Origin: Fomitopsis serialis
Lineage: Eukaryota > Basidiomycota > Agaricomycetes > Polyporales > Fomitopsidaceae
NCBI RefSeq assembly: GCF_022376445.1
Contig: NW_025954961.1
Coordinates: 1 to 64,000, forward strand
Direction of reading: 5' to 3'
Length of the DNA stretch: 64,000 nucleotides
The notes beneath the pieces were generated by a model. The model did no database searches. It was not told the DNA's origin and saw only the letters and a program-made list of their open reading frames with translations. Made by a program: the position numbers and the translations under genes. Positions 24,361 through 40,045 of the stretch are shown here, in pieces (positions within the stretch are counted from its first letter, which is position 1; every line of letters starts with the position of its first letter).

Positions 24361-25538
24361 ATGCCTCTCGCTGCAGATTCCTCAGCAGTCTACATCCAAA
24401 ACACCGCGCCTGGCTTTATCTCCACACCAGGGTAAGGATTTAAAGTCATGCCTTTCGCGAAAACTTCCCTCATCGCGTCTCGCTAGGCGGTCACCGACTG
24501 CAGTCACGGTCCACCCGGTGGCTCTGTTCTCTATACTCGACCATTACCTGCGCCGTACAGAGTCACAGGAGAGAGTGATTGGCACCCTCCTTGGAAAACG
24601 CTCCGACAATGGAGAAATCGAAGTGCGCTCTTCTTTCGCCGTCCTACACAGCGAAACGGAGGAGCAAGTCGCGGTAGACATGGACTACCTCAAAACGATG
24701 TACGATCTGCACCACAAGGTGAACCCTAAAGAGGTCATCGTAGGATGGTGCGTATACAATTGCGTCGTCGGTATAGTTACTTAGTTCTGGCTTCAGGTAC
24801 TCCACCGGGTCGAACCTCAACACATATTCTGCCCTCATCCATAACTTCTACGCGCAAGAGGCGGCACCCCACCAGGTAGTGCACTTGGCAGTAAACACGG
24901 GTATAGTGGAAGGAGAGAAGGCGGGTATAAAAGCATACATTGGGTGCGTATCCTCCCGCCGTGACGGCGAATCAGGACCCCTCGATTAACGGCGACGAAT
25001 CATAGGTCACCCGTTGGTGTATACCCTAAGCCCGAAAATTGTGTCTTCGTTCCCATTCCATGCGAGCTACGGTTCCACGATACCGAGCGCAGTGGCCGTG
25101 AGTCATACACTGAGGCGTTCTTTGCGTGACGCTGATGTGGCCGATAGTCGACCTGTTGACCACAACATCCACCGCTCCCAACTCCACCACCCCGCATCCC
25201 GTAACTGACCTTGCGGTCCTTGAACAGTCTCTCAAGTCCGTCGCGGACATGCTTGACCGGGTCCTCTCGTATGTGCACTCGGTCCTCGCGGGCGAGGTCA
25301 AGGGAGATGCTGCCGTCGGGCGGTACCTCATGGATACACTAGGCACGAGCACGGAGGATCTGGAGAAAGGAGGGTTCAACTCAAGCTTGCAGGTACGAAG
25401 GAGCTATGCCTGTAGATCTACACTTGATCGAACTCACCTCACCCTCCATAGGATACACTCATGGTGTCGTACCTTGCCAGTCTCGTACGTTCGCAGGCGG
25501 AAGTGTCGGCACGGCTTGCACTAGTCGCATCAACATAG
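24361..25538 (+). CDS. eIF3f: Translation initiation factor eIF3 subunit F
   Basis: MPN-domain subunit of eIF3, which scaffolds the 43S pre-initiation complex. Exon 1 reads [19 protein letters not shown]. After the first intron the MPN fold follows: [46 protein letters not shown] (across an intron), HLAVNTG and [18 protein letters not shown]. The C-terminal helices include [19 protein letters not shown] and [19 protein letters not shown] before the stop at 25538. The domain lacks the JAMM metalloprotease histidines, as expected for this subunit. Six or so exons join without frameshift. Confidence 0.94.
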
Positions 25539-25627
25539 TCCTTTAGATATGTGTATTTATCTCTTGCAGTGATCTCTTGCCCACCAAGGTGTACGCGAAA
25601 TCGTGTTGTACGTCGTTCGTAGCTGCA

Positions 25628-26574
25628 TCAGCTGTTGAAAATCCGCGAATGTTGGAGATCATGCCGCGCAGCCAGGATCTCGCCCAATGGCCAGGTTACT
25701 GCGGGCCCATGCGTGGTCTGCCCACCGAGACCAGCGTCACTATCCAGGTCGATTCCCGTCCGTATATCTCTGTTCTTCATGGCTTCTGCCTCGACTAGGG
25801 GTTTGACAGCGTGTAGCAAGAGCTGCTGGGCGGCGTACGGTCCTATGGTGTTGAGACGCACTGAAGCGGACAGTAGACTGCGGGCATGTAGGAACAAGTG
25901 AAGATATTGGCTCCGTTCTGAGCGTACAATCAATTCGACGTGCGCCTTATGGACAGAAGGCTGGACATACCAAGGGATAATCCCAGGCAAGCAGTAAGGA
26001 CACCCCAGCATATAGGGAGATGCCCATGAGTCTTCTCCTGCCTTATGAGCAACTTGAGTCTCTCGACAAAGACTCCAGCCTGGGCCTCCCAACACGTTTC
26101 GCTATCAGCGGAATGAGGCATGGCTGCTTGGACATGACGCTGTCTCCGGGTGGATGGTCTTGAGAACCCCTTCGAATACAGTGTGAGGAGCGCGACACCT
26201 TGTGATTTAGATGCGCGGCGGGCGACATGATTGAGGGTCATTGACTCGTAGAGCTCATCCAAAGCCATGATTGCCTTGAGGCCAGTATCCAACGACTGTT
26301 CCGACGGGTCTTGAGAATCGGCCAACAGCCTTTGGATGACAGTGTGTGCATCGGAAACGAACGGGAGCGCACTCCTTGCGTACGACTTGAGGCTGTCGTG
26401 CAGGAAATCCATGGTCGCATCCGTCTTGTCGCGTGGGTGCAGTGACTGGGTGAGAGACGAGAAGAACCCGTGGGTTATATAGGATTCCAAACCCGCCGAT
26501 GCCACAAAAGATCCTGTCGGCAGATTGCTGTCGGATAGCAGGAGTAGAATATACGCCTCAGTGTCGCCGTCCAT
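25628..26574 (-). CDS. UreF: Urease accessory protein UreF
   Basis: Helps load nickel into apo-urease together with UreD and UreG in the cytosol. The start ATG at 26574 gives MDGDTEAYILLLLSDSNLPTG, followed by SFVASAGLESYITHGF, the classical UreF N-terminal block with its conserved LLQLSDxxLPxG-type motif. One intron separates CLGLSL from ERSQYLHLFLHARSLLSASVRLNTIGP, and the protein continues with YAAQQLLLHAVKPLVE to the stop at 25628. A 100-residue insert-like middle segment is variable. Its presence implies that the organism uses urea. It converges on eIF3f with 89 bp between stops. Confidence 0.92.
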
Positions 26575-26852
26575 TCTACTGACACAAGGATGGGTTCGGG
26601 AGCCTAGAGGCGAAGGGATGCGCCGGTGAGTGACGCAGAGTTGGCTCACGTGGCCAGTCGCGGACTCGAGGGACGCGCTCAGGCTCGCGCTGCTCGCAGT
26701 CCGTGTGCGTCGCGCTCTGCTCTGCTACTTCATGCACTTCATTCTGCCCGGGAAAGGCAGACATCGTCCAGAAGGCACTCAAAGACATCTTTCTGGCCGC
26801 CATGGGTATGGGTAACTAATCTGACCAAGGGGACGTGCCCTACTTACTGTGC

Positions 26853-29800
26853 ATGACAGAGTCCGGTATTTCGAAGCAATTGGTGGACAAGATGTACGAG
26901 AAGCGGAAGGCTGCCGCACTTGAGCTTGAGAAGTGAGTGGTCCTGATAACCGTGACAATGTCCCTCCCAATTGATCACTGTGCAGGCAGATTCGAGAATG
27001 TCATCAGCAGGGCGACCATCGGCGTATTGGTCAAATCATCGACCAGCTTGTGGACATGTTCAACAACCCAACCAATCCATTGCATGTCCGGAACGGTGGA
27101 CTCATTGGCCTTGCTGGAACTGCAATCGCCCTAGGCGTGGATATTGCACCCTACATGGAGAAGTTCACCGAACCTCTACTCGTGTGCTTCGCGGACCCCG
27201 AGAACAGAGTACGATATTTCTCTGCGGAATGTCTCTATAATATCGCCAAGGTGTCGAAGGGGGAGATACTGGTGTACTTCAACCCCATATTTGACGCTCT
27301 GAGTAAGGTTCGTCTGTCCGTTCGTAGAAAGATCATGTATATGAAACACGATGTAGCTTGCTGCAGATTCCGAACTGTCCGTCAAGAATGGTGCGGAATT
27401 GCTGGATCGCTTGCTCAAAGATATCGTGGCCGAGACAGCATCCGTTTATATACCCCACTACCCGGAGACAGAGAAGGCGCGGAAAGCACTCGACGAAGGG
27501 AATGACATGAACATTTTGGTGCCACACCCAGACGATGTTGCAAGCGGGGCGGATATCAATGGGGCACGTAAAGCGTTCTCTCTTGCGCGCTTCATACCGC
27601 TACTGTCGGAGCGGATTTACGTCTTGAGCCCCTTCACACGGAGCTACCTGGTTTCCTGGATCACTGTGCTCGACTCAGTCCCAGAACTGGAATTGATCAC
27701 GTACCTACCAGAGTTCCTTGATGGTCTACTGTATGTCTCATTGCTCTTGCTCTGATGACTATGCTCACATTTCCCTGTAGGAAGTACTTGTCAGATCCCA
27801 CTGAGGACGTACGTATAGCGACGGAGAACTTGCTCGCTGACTTCCTCCGGGAAATTCGGGATGTGACCACCGTGCAACGACAGTACGAAGAGCAGTTCAA
27901 AACAAAGCGCGAAGCCGCTGAACAAGCTCGTCGGACCGACACTGAGAAGCCACAAGAGATAACAATATCCGGTTCCGATCGTGGTGGTCCATTCCTCGAT
28001 GGCGACGATGGAATTTTCGATGATAGTTCTCTAGCCTCACCAGATGAGAAGCAGCCTGACCATGCGGGGCGGGACGTCGGCCGTGAGTTGCGATGACCAC
28101 CATAATGGGTTACGCTAATATCGCAGTAGATTGGGTACCTGGTCAGGGTGTCAAGATTGACTACCCTGCAATAGTCGAAATCCTATTGCAGCAGCTAGAT
28201 GACCAACGTAAGCCCTCAACTTTCTCCCCTGGTCCAACGCTCATGACCAATCAGATGATGTAATCCAACAGTCCACCGCACTCAGGTGGCTCACCGAATT
28301 CCTTACTATCGTGCAAGACGTTATGGTCCCCTTCACTCCACATCTCATCTCTGTCGTCTTGCCTAATCTATCTCACCACGTACCCATGATTCAATCCGCT
28401 GCTCTCGCACAAACAAGGCACTACTGAATGTAATACAGTCCTTGCCTCCTCCATTGACGCTCCAATTCGCCAAGGGACAGACAAATCGTCCTCTTCTGCG
28501 TCTCAAGTAGCCCCCGGCTCACCCACTCCCACTGCGCTACTCTAGCCCTTCACGCCAATCCACTGCAGGCAAGGACGCGACCGTAGCCGCGACTTGACTT
28601 CTCCAGAAACAGCGTCGCCACCAGAAGCGGCCACAGTAGGCGAGAGGCCGCCTACGGCCTCGTCTCAACGAACTCGGACGAATGCTTTGCAGAGCGGCGT
28701 CGCTCTAGCCGCGGAGGCAGCACAGCCCGCTGTGCAGACTAGCCGACCTGCCTCTCCCATCTCGGCTATCAGTGTGCCTCAAGTACAGACATCTCCGGAA
28801 GCGTCCTTGCTGCAGGAGAAGTCGGACCGATTCGACTACCAGGCTACCGTGAACGCGCTCACCATTCAGTTCCTCAGCGAGCACGAGGATACGCGAGTGG
28901 CAGCTCTGAAGTGGCTCATAATGCTGCACCAGAAGGCACCGAAGAAGGTATGGTTTGAGTTGTGGTATGCGTCGTGGTATTGACGTATTTTGTAGATCCT
29001 CGCTATTGACGACGGCACGTTCCCGGCATTGCTGAAGACGCTCTCAGATCCGTCAGAAGAGGTTTGTCGTTGTCTTCTAAGACTGCATGTCGAAAATGAC
29101 GAGTCTTGTACGTAGGTCGTCAAGAGCGATCTTCAACTGATCGCTCAGATATCGTCAAGCTCTGATGAGAGTTACTTCAAAGCCTTCATGGTCAACCTCT
29201 TGGACCTATTCAGCACGGACAGAGGATTGTTGGAAGCTCGGGGCAGTCTAATCATCCGCCAGCTCTGTTTGAACCTTAACACCGAGAGGATCTACCGGAC
29301 TTTCGCGGAAATCCTTGAAAAGAAGAGGTTCGAACGATCAGCCCTTTGCGCGCTTCACCTGCTGAGTAGTCTCTCAGGATCTCGAATTTGCGAGCGGCAT
29401 GGTTCAAAAGCTCAATATGATCCTCATCACATCGCCTGAGTTGGCGGAATTCCGCAGACGATTGAAGAGCCTCGAAACCCGTGTATGTCGACCGCTTCAC
29501 CTTGGCCTACGAATGTCCTGACCAGCAGTAGCAAGACGGTCAAGCCTGTTTACCACCTTGTATCGATCATGGTGTCACAACGCCGTGGCAGCATTCTCTC
29601 TTGTCTGCTCGCACAAGCATATGAGCACGCATCGAATCTCCTCTACATCTTGTACGTCACATCGAGTCTCGACGGTGGACCCCGTCTGATTGACACCATT
29701 TCCGAACGCAGTGCGGACCTCGAGATCACAGTACCATTGCTCGTTCAGATAGACAAGCTAGTGCAGCTGATTGAATCACCTGTATTCACATGCACGTTCC

Positions 29801-30470
29801 TCCATCATGTTTGCCTCAGAACCTGGCTAACGCGACATTACCATAGATCTTCGACTGCAGCTCCTGGAGCCAGAGAAACATCCGCACCTATTCAAGTGCC
29901 TGTACGGATTGCTCATGCTATTGCCGCAAAGCTCCGCGTTCGTCTCGTTACGAAATCGACTAAGCGCAGTGAACTCGGCAGGATTCCTTCACATCGCCCC
30001 AAAATCGTGAGTGCCTACAGTCATACCTGTGTTCACTTCTCATCACTGCCGACAGAACGGTTGCCAGCATTTCATCGACCCGATCAAAGCTTGGTCGTGA
30101 AGACATCAAATGGCAGGAACTACTGTCTCACTTCCGAATGGTACAAGGCCGGCACGAGAAGGCGCGGAGACAAGCCCTTGGGACGGACACGACACCCTTC
30201 GCGGGCTTCACCGTAAATGACAAGCCCACCACGAATGGACCGACGACCTCCACACCCGCGGCACCATCCTCCTTGCGCCCGCAGATTCGTCGGAAGGTTA
30301 CGGGAGGCGAGGGCCCTGCAAGACCACCTTCGCGATCGAGCGCCGTCCTGTCTCCACTCAACCCGAAGGCTCGCGCGCAGAGCGGCTTACTTGCCTCGAA
30401 TCTTGCACATCCGCCTACGAGCCCGACCTTCCCCGCACAGACACAGCCAAGCAGCCACCGCGGACGTTGA
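26853..30470 (+). CDS. VAC14: VAC14, scaffold of the PI(3)P 5-kinase (PAS) complex (frame-shifted)
   Basis: HEAT-repeat scaffold that holds the lipid kinase Fab1/PIKfyve and phosphatase Fig4 on vacuole membranes to make PI(3,5)P2. Exon 1 starts [19 protein letters not shown]. Next come [46 protein letters not shown] and [21 protein letters not shown], then a serine-rich insert, then [41 protein letters not shown], and the C-terminal Fig4/Fab1-binding part ([45 protein letters not shown]). A proline/serine-rich tail ends at 30470. Apparent single-base losses occur near 28416 and 29602, where the conserved sequence changes frame. The start is the ATG that gives the conserved N-terminus. Confidence 0.9.
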
Positions 30471-30744
30471 CTTTGAATAAGAAGTCATGATTATACGTAG
30501 CGGGTTGGTAGTGAACTCAGCCTCGCGTTCAATCTCCGTCTCGCACGCACACCGTTCACATCTTTGGCTTACCCGACTCATACTTCGCAAGGCTCTACCA
30601 CTAGTTGCATCATTCATATACCCCACTTCTCGTCAGAATCATCAATCTACATTTACGTTTCTCAGTCAGGACAGATTATGATGCATTAAATTATCATGAT
30701 TCGGGGATTATATGGTATTTGCGGGAGCGATTGGAGAGCAGATG

Positions 30745-31952
30745 TCATGAGGATACGTCTATATGGCTGTTCTCATTAGAGATGAGGAGATTTGTGCGGA
30801 TTTGCTGAATGTCATGTGGAGAGAGCCCGGCGAAGGTACTGATGTATTCCTCAACACCCCCGTAACGGTCTCGTAACAGCGAGAGGAACGCTAGCATTGT
30901 TTCGTGTCTTCCAGTGAATAGTTTGAGTCGCCATCAGGTCAGTGCGCCATCATGAACGGCACATACCGACAGGTAAACATATTGAGTGCCGCTTCGGTGT
31001 TCGAGGCGAACATTGGCATTTGCGCGAGGCGCGCCATGACCATTTGACGGGCAGGCTCTCGCCCAACACGCGTCAAAGCGTAGTCTTCAGCAATAGAATC
31101 GTCACTGACGCCTGCTATCTGCATGTAGCAATCAGCATCATCGCTGACGACGTAGTATAGGGAATTCCTTGATCAATGCTTACTTTCAACAGAAGTGCAG
31201 CCGCAACGCCAGTCCGATCTTTGCCGGCTGCGTAGCAACTACTCAACACGCGACGTGATCGAGATGAACACTGTCTACAGACCTGTGCAATGGAATATGA
31301 TGGCTTCATTTGGTCGATCCCGAACATGACGTAGTATAGTTCCGAATGCGGGGCCGCCGTTGTCTAATATTTGCGAGTACAGTTCCATGAAAGCCTTCAA
31401 TGGGTTATCAATCAAAGCTGGTACGCATGTGAAGGAGACATACTTCTGTCTTGCCACTTGCATATAGTTCAAACCGTCTGCCAGTAGTATGGGCTGCGAT
31501 GAATCATCGACATTCGGTTGGGACTTGCCCTGACGCACTTGGCCATCATCTCCGGGCTGTAGTCCTCCGTCTTGAAGACAGGGAGGCGTACGATATCGAC
31601 ACCGTCAATGTCAGGAGACGGCGTCTCATATCTCTGTATCTCGGTGTCCGAACGTAGATCGTAAACGGTCGTTACACCCAGTTCCCTCAACGTCGCTTTG
31701 CCTGTACTGCGATCAGACTGGTATGCACCTCTTGAAAAATATGACAAACAAAATACAATACATACCATCTTCCGTGATTGACGAGATTTCGCCGGAGCGA
31801 AAGACGAAGCCAGGCCGAATCACAGAGTCGGGGAACGTCTCGCTAGGGTACAAGCCGAGGTCGCGGACGTTTACTACTCCTGGAACAGTGATGAATGGAG
31901 GCTGAGACAGCCTTTCGTTGACATAGGTTGGGTCCAGCGGATCTAGTTCCAT
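30745..31952 (-). CDS. Tyr/Ser protein phosphatase family 3 (PF13350-like)
   Basis: The first exon encodes a leader of about 60 residues with NVRDLGLYPSETFPDSVIRPG and FRSGEISS, the usual N-terminal signature of this family. The exons then include TVYDLRSDTEIQRYETPSP, ALIDNPLKAFMELYSQILDN(G)GPAFGTI, and a split catalytic loop: HCT at an exon end and AGKDRTGVAAALLL at the next start, giving HCxAGKDRTG with the nucleophilic Cys. Later parts read SDDSIAEDYALTRVG and, after another intron, LAFLSLLRDRYGGVEEYI before the stop at 30745. The junction around 31500 did not resolve cleanly. Substrates of fungal members are mostly unknown, and lipid or inositol phosphates are possible. Confidence 0.87.
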
Positions 31953-32159
31953 TGTAGTAGGCAGAGCAAGTCAGAAAACTGGAGACTTGGATGTTGCGCG
32001 GTCGACAAGTCGCTGCCAACGGTGGCCGTACGCGAGGCAGCCTCGAGCCACACAGGGCACGCGTCGCTTTAGGGCCGGCCATCTCGTGTCTCATTTCGCC
32101 AGACGCGTCTTTGCACATCCCAGCTTATTTCGCGCTCTCCCCCCTCCTCTCGTGCCACT
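31953..32159. promoter_or_regulatory. Shared promoter region of the phosphatase and MCM6
   Basis: This is the 207-bp gap between the divergent start codons. It contains acgcgtcgc and acgcgtc at 32066-32107. Each has an ACGCGT core, the Mlu I cell-cycle box bound by MBF in other fungi, which would fit an S-phase MCM gene. This is an inference from the motif only. Confidence 0.4.
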
Positions 32160-35720
<3,561 letters not shown>

Positions 35721-36093
35721 ACATGCTCGGCGTTCTGTCTTTTGTTTTGCTGTTGTGTTGCCTATTGAATGTCTGACTGTCCGACTGTCCGACTGTCCGA
35801 CTGTCCGACTGTCCGACTGTCCGCCTTGCTCTCGTGTTGATGCTCGATATGTACTGTAGTGTAGACCAGTAGCGGTCGAAACCAGTGATAGCTACTTGGA
35901 GAGTGTCCTGTACTTGTATATTTGTATGTTCAGTGAATCTTTCACCTTCCAGTCAAGCCGGTTCTCAGATCTCAGGCTCGTCGAGCTGAGCACGTGCTAC
36001 CACTTCGGCAGGCGCTCGACAGCGCTCTCAACCGAGTCCCGACCAGGCCCCGCGCGCCGCGATCTCAGCCACTTGAAGTCCTCGACTGTCACC
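35721..36093. other. MCM6 3' flank and NDUFB9 promoter
   Basis: This stretch includes the 8-bp tandem repeat at 35771-35824. It otherwise shows no gene. It lies between two plus-strand genes. Confidence 0.4.
35771..35824. repeat. 8-bp tandem repeat (gtccgact)n
   Basis: One variant unit gtctgact is followed by five perfect gtccgact units and a partial gtccgc. It lies about 50 bp after the MCM6 stop codon, so probably in the 3' untranslated region. Such repeats are often length-variable between strains. Confidence 0.95.
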
Positions 36094-36625
36094 ATGTCTG
36101 CGCCTTCGCCATTCACCGCCGTCCATCGGAAATACGTGCAAGGTCTCTACAGGCGGTATCTCAACAATGAGCTGAATTGGACTATCAACCGTAATGCTTG
36201 GAGGGGGAGGGCCATCGCCGTTCGTGCTGAATTCGAGCGAAACCGGTGCGTTGCCGGACTCATGCGAGTGTGGATTTCCTTGACAATGCGTATCGTGATT
36301 GACAGGAATGTACACGATCCACGAGAGCTATCCGCGATCCTGCAGAAAGCTGAGGCTGACTTGGCTGAACGGTTGCACCCCGATCCTTACCGACGTGAGT
36401 GCTGGCATTCCACGAGATGTAATCCTCGTCTGACCATGTATACAGCACCTGAGGCTGTCGACGGGACGAAATGGTAAATGCTCTGATCTATCTTGGTTTA
36501 ACACCTGGTTCCCACTGACACAATCAACTAGGGAACGTAACCTGCCCCCACCCATCGGTCCTATCTTTGACCATGAGAAGTACAATTCCGACCATGCTCG
36601 TGGGCATGGTGATGGTCCCCATTGA
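36094..36625 (+). CDS. NDUFB9: Complex I subunit NDUFB9/B22 (LYR-motif protein)
   Basis: Accessory LYR-family subunit of mitochondrial NADH:ubiquinone oxidoreductase, binding the acyl carrier protein. Four exons join in frame. Exon 1 (from 36094) reads MSAPSPFTAVHRKYVQGLYRRYL with the LYR motif. It continues LNWTINRNAWRGRAIAVRAEFERNR, then after an intron NVHDPRELSAILQKAEADLAE, then PPEAVDGTKWERN, and PPIGPIFDHEKYNSDH before the stop at 36625. The size of about 120 residues fits the family. It has no signal for secretion. Confidence 0.92.
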
Positions 36626-37016
36626 TTGCGGTCGTACCAGTGTATCCACCTGCAATGCTCAATAATTCATACAGAGCTGTGCTGTTCTGCATCACTATGT
36701 CAGTGGTTTCAGATTGGGTGTCATGCCTGGCGACAAAGCCCAAATCAATCCCGGCGTTTCGCGCATGACCTAGGCTTATCTACCAGCTTGCCTTTTGCGA
36801 GTGTTCCTCGCGAAGGGACCGAGAAACGTCGCCCTAAGTTTGCTTCGGTGAGCGTTATACCTTCTTTGACTCACCTTCGGGAGAATAGCGATTGTTAGCA
36901 GACCTCGTGCTTGTTCGTGGTTCATACAACCTTAATGACACGAGGCGATGATCGATATATAGGCAGTGGGCCTCCGGGACGTGTTGGATCCCTGTTCCTT
37001 CTGTATATCCTCCACG
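36626..37016. other. Intergenic between NDUFB9 and SET-TPR 2
   Basis: I see no convincing gene here. It should contain the NDUFB9 3' end and the promoter of the second SET-TPR gene. Confidence 0.35.
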
Positions 37017-39778
37017 ATGAATCCTGAAATCCTCGCTCGTATGATGGCGCAGATGGGCATGGCATCGCAGATGGGCATGAGTCCAGCGATACTCGCTGGC
37101 CTCATGTCTCGATTTGGTCCTGATGCCTTGGAGAGCAGCGTTCTATCCGGTTTGCCGCGCGAAGGTCCACCACGGTTAACGCTCGGCGCAACGCCTGAAA
37201 CTATCGAGAAATATAAAGCATGGTTTGAGAAAGATAGCAAGAAACCGCCGACCACAGCACCGCTTGTGTCACCAAACCTACTTGTATGGGATCAGGAGCG
37301 TCAGCGACGGGCACAGGAAGATGAAAACGGTGCTGCAGATGGCGAAATGCAAACTCGCCTCACCGTGATAGGTTTTCCGAAACACTCAAGCACAAAGCAA
37401 CTCGATCAATTGAAACCGAGTGCGTACCGGTCACATTCGTCTTCCCTTTGAATACTAATGTGGTGTAGTAACTCGCTCAAGGATGCTCATGCGCAAGACA
37501 CATCTCGTGTGTTTACAGCACCTGTTATGTCCGCACGTACACGCTCAAACTTCGTATTAGGGGTCTTATTTAATATGCCGATCCATTGCACCGTGCAGTA
37601 AGCCTGCTCACACTCTGTCGCGGAGACATCAATAATTACTCCATGCAGCGAAAATTGTCGCTATCCAGACGGTGGTCGAAGACGTCAACGGAGACGCACA
37701 AATCCTTTCTATATACAACTTTCCGACAACTGTCGAGGCCTCGCTCAAGTACCTCGATCTCATCTTTCCCGTAGGCGTGACCATGGCCATACTCGAGCCA
37801 ACTTTCAAAGCTGCGACGCAGGGCGAGCATCCTATCATTCGCGTGGACTCTCCCACCGATATCGTGTTCCTGGATCCTAGGAGTGCCATGTTGCGTGACG
37901 TGCGGTGGAAGACGGGGCAAGCAGTGCCCACTTTCGCTTCATGGCCATCAGACGCAGATCACTGGAAGGCACACGGCAACATGCACTTCAAAGCTGGTCA
38001 TTGGCTGCCTGCAGCGCTTTCTTTCTCGCGTGGCTTACAGTGCGACCCAGAGTCCCTTGTCCTTCGCTCGAACCGATCGGAGTCGTATCTTCGGCTCAAA
38101 TTCTACTCGGCTGCCTCGGCTGACGCGCATGATGTCCGCTGCGCTGCAGGAGTGACGCCACAACTACGCGATAAAGCGTCGTACAGAGAGGCGAGAGCGG
38201 AATATGGAAGAGGGAGGTACCAGATCGCGATGTCGCTATTCAAGCAGTTGCGTTTGTCACGCCCCAAGGATAGCGACGTCGTGGGCTGGACCTCCCGCTG
38301 CGAGCAACGACTTCAGGAGAGCCGTACTGGAAACTACGACTGGATGCAGCTATACAAGTGGTCGCAGACTGACTCTCATCTGGACATCGCCGATTACAAA
38401 GGGCCGATCGAGGTCAAACAACTGCCCAACTGCGGAGGAGGTCGAGGAGTCGTAGCAACGAAGGAGATCCACGGAGGGGAATTGCTGGTGAGTGACAAAC
38501 ACATCTTGGCATTGCATCTTCGTCGAGCCGTGCTTTCACAGGTTGTTGCCAGACCTTTCTCAATTGCCTGCAACGGCGATCTACAGTCTCACGGCCTCCA
38601 GATGACTCTGAACATGCTGACGTCAAGATGGGACAGGCAAACGCAGAGTGCCAATGTCGCGGATGCCGCGAAAGTTGTCTACGGGAACCCAGATCTACAC
38701 GATCACGTTTTCCACCTATACGCGGGCCCCAACTACCCACCCCCGCCCCCAACATATCCGCCGCCCCCGGCCACCGAGCTTGTCGAACTTGATGTTTTGG
38801 CACCGAGGCACCGTATAGATCTCGCCCAACTGGAGTCGATCTGTACTCATAACAATTTCGGAGTCGCGCCTCTGCAACCGGCAGCTCTCAGGCCAGAGTC
38901 CTCGGATCTCAGAGACCTGAATGACACACCGACTGGTCTCTTCCTATTGCCTTCTCTCTTCAACCACTCCTGCGCACCTAACACGCTTCGTATCTTCATC
39001 GGCAACGTCATGATAATACGAGCGTCGCAGATGATCAAATGCGGTGAGGAGATCACTTTGACGTATACATCACCGCGCGATACGTACTCCGAACGTCGCG
39101 AGACCCTACAGAGGAATTGGTTAATGACGTGTGGCTGCCGTCAATGTCGGGACGATCGCGCGGACGGTGAAGACAACCTTCGCCGTAGGCATGCTATCGT
39201 TACTGCATTGCCCAGGCAACTGTTCATGAGACCATTGACCGAAATCCGTTCTCTCGAGAAACAACTTTCTGCCACGTACGCCCTGACCAGGGGACCATGT
39301 CGTCCAGCCCTAGCCGACGTCCATCACAGCGTTGCAGAGAACCTACGATCTTCGTACAAGACATCCGACATAAAGCAAGCAATCGAGGAAGACATAAAGT
39401 CTCTCGAATGCTATGGCTGGACTGTTACGGACGGCAAACCAGGTCGACGCGCATCATATGGAACCAAGCCTCGAAAGGAAGAACTTGCCGTGGATACTAG
39501 TCATCTCTGTCCCCTCGAGCATCCCCCGCAGTCGATCTCTCATATGCTCCGAATCGCTCAGACATATCTGGGATGCAATGACATGACGAAGGTGGCAAAA
39601 TGGATTAAGACGGCACAATGGGGTAAGTAGAAAGCTCGCGTTCAGTACGGACATAGTACTCATTCGTGGTCCAGTATTCGAAACCTCCATAGGCGGTGGA
39701 AAGGAACTGTTCATGACGATCGAGCGTCGAACCCTTGAACAGTTCGAACTGCTTGATGTTGCAGCTGCAGTTCTTTGA
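37017..39778 (+). CDS. SET domain + TPR protein, copy 2
   Basis: Paralogue of the gene at 267-3139 with the same exon layout. Exon 1 (37017 to about 37419) encodes LGATPETIEKYKAWFEKD and ends in the shared block GFPKHSSTKQLDQLKPS. A short exon starts around 37470, the main exon runs from about 37651 to 39625, and the last exon is 39675-39778. The main exon has TPR helices (GNMHFKAGHWLPAALSFSRG), an intron at 38488-38541, the SET core (FNHSCAPNT, CGEEITLTYTSP) and a post-SET CxCxxC-like CGCRQC. The last exon reads FETSIGGGKELFM and ends AAAVL-stop. It shows no frameshift, unlike its partner, and is the better template for the family. Presumed lysine methyltransferase; target unknown. The exon 2 boundaries are uncertain. 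Confidence 0.85.
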
Positions 39779-40045
39779 ATCAATTCTGGAGAGTTAAAGG
39801 CATGTGTAGGCCTCGCGAACCGTAAGTAGGCTTTGATGGATTGCTAACATTCCATGTACAGGCCCCAAGCTATTCTCAAGGCGATAATGTAGGCGTGAAC
39901 GGCAAGGAGCTTCATATGTGTTTTTGAAAGCTGTATTTGTACCAGTCCACTCGTGTACCAACTCGTACCATCCGCATCTCTTCGTCACAGGTGCTCAGCC
40001 AGCAAGAGTGTCTTCTGAGATAGTGATCACGGAATTGTCTTGCAC

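Noticed and set aside
35771..35824. CRISPR-like array
   Set aside because: The repeat is a head-to-tail 8-bp tandem array without spacers, in a eukaryotic genome.
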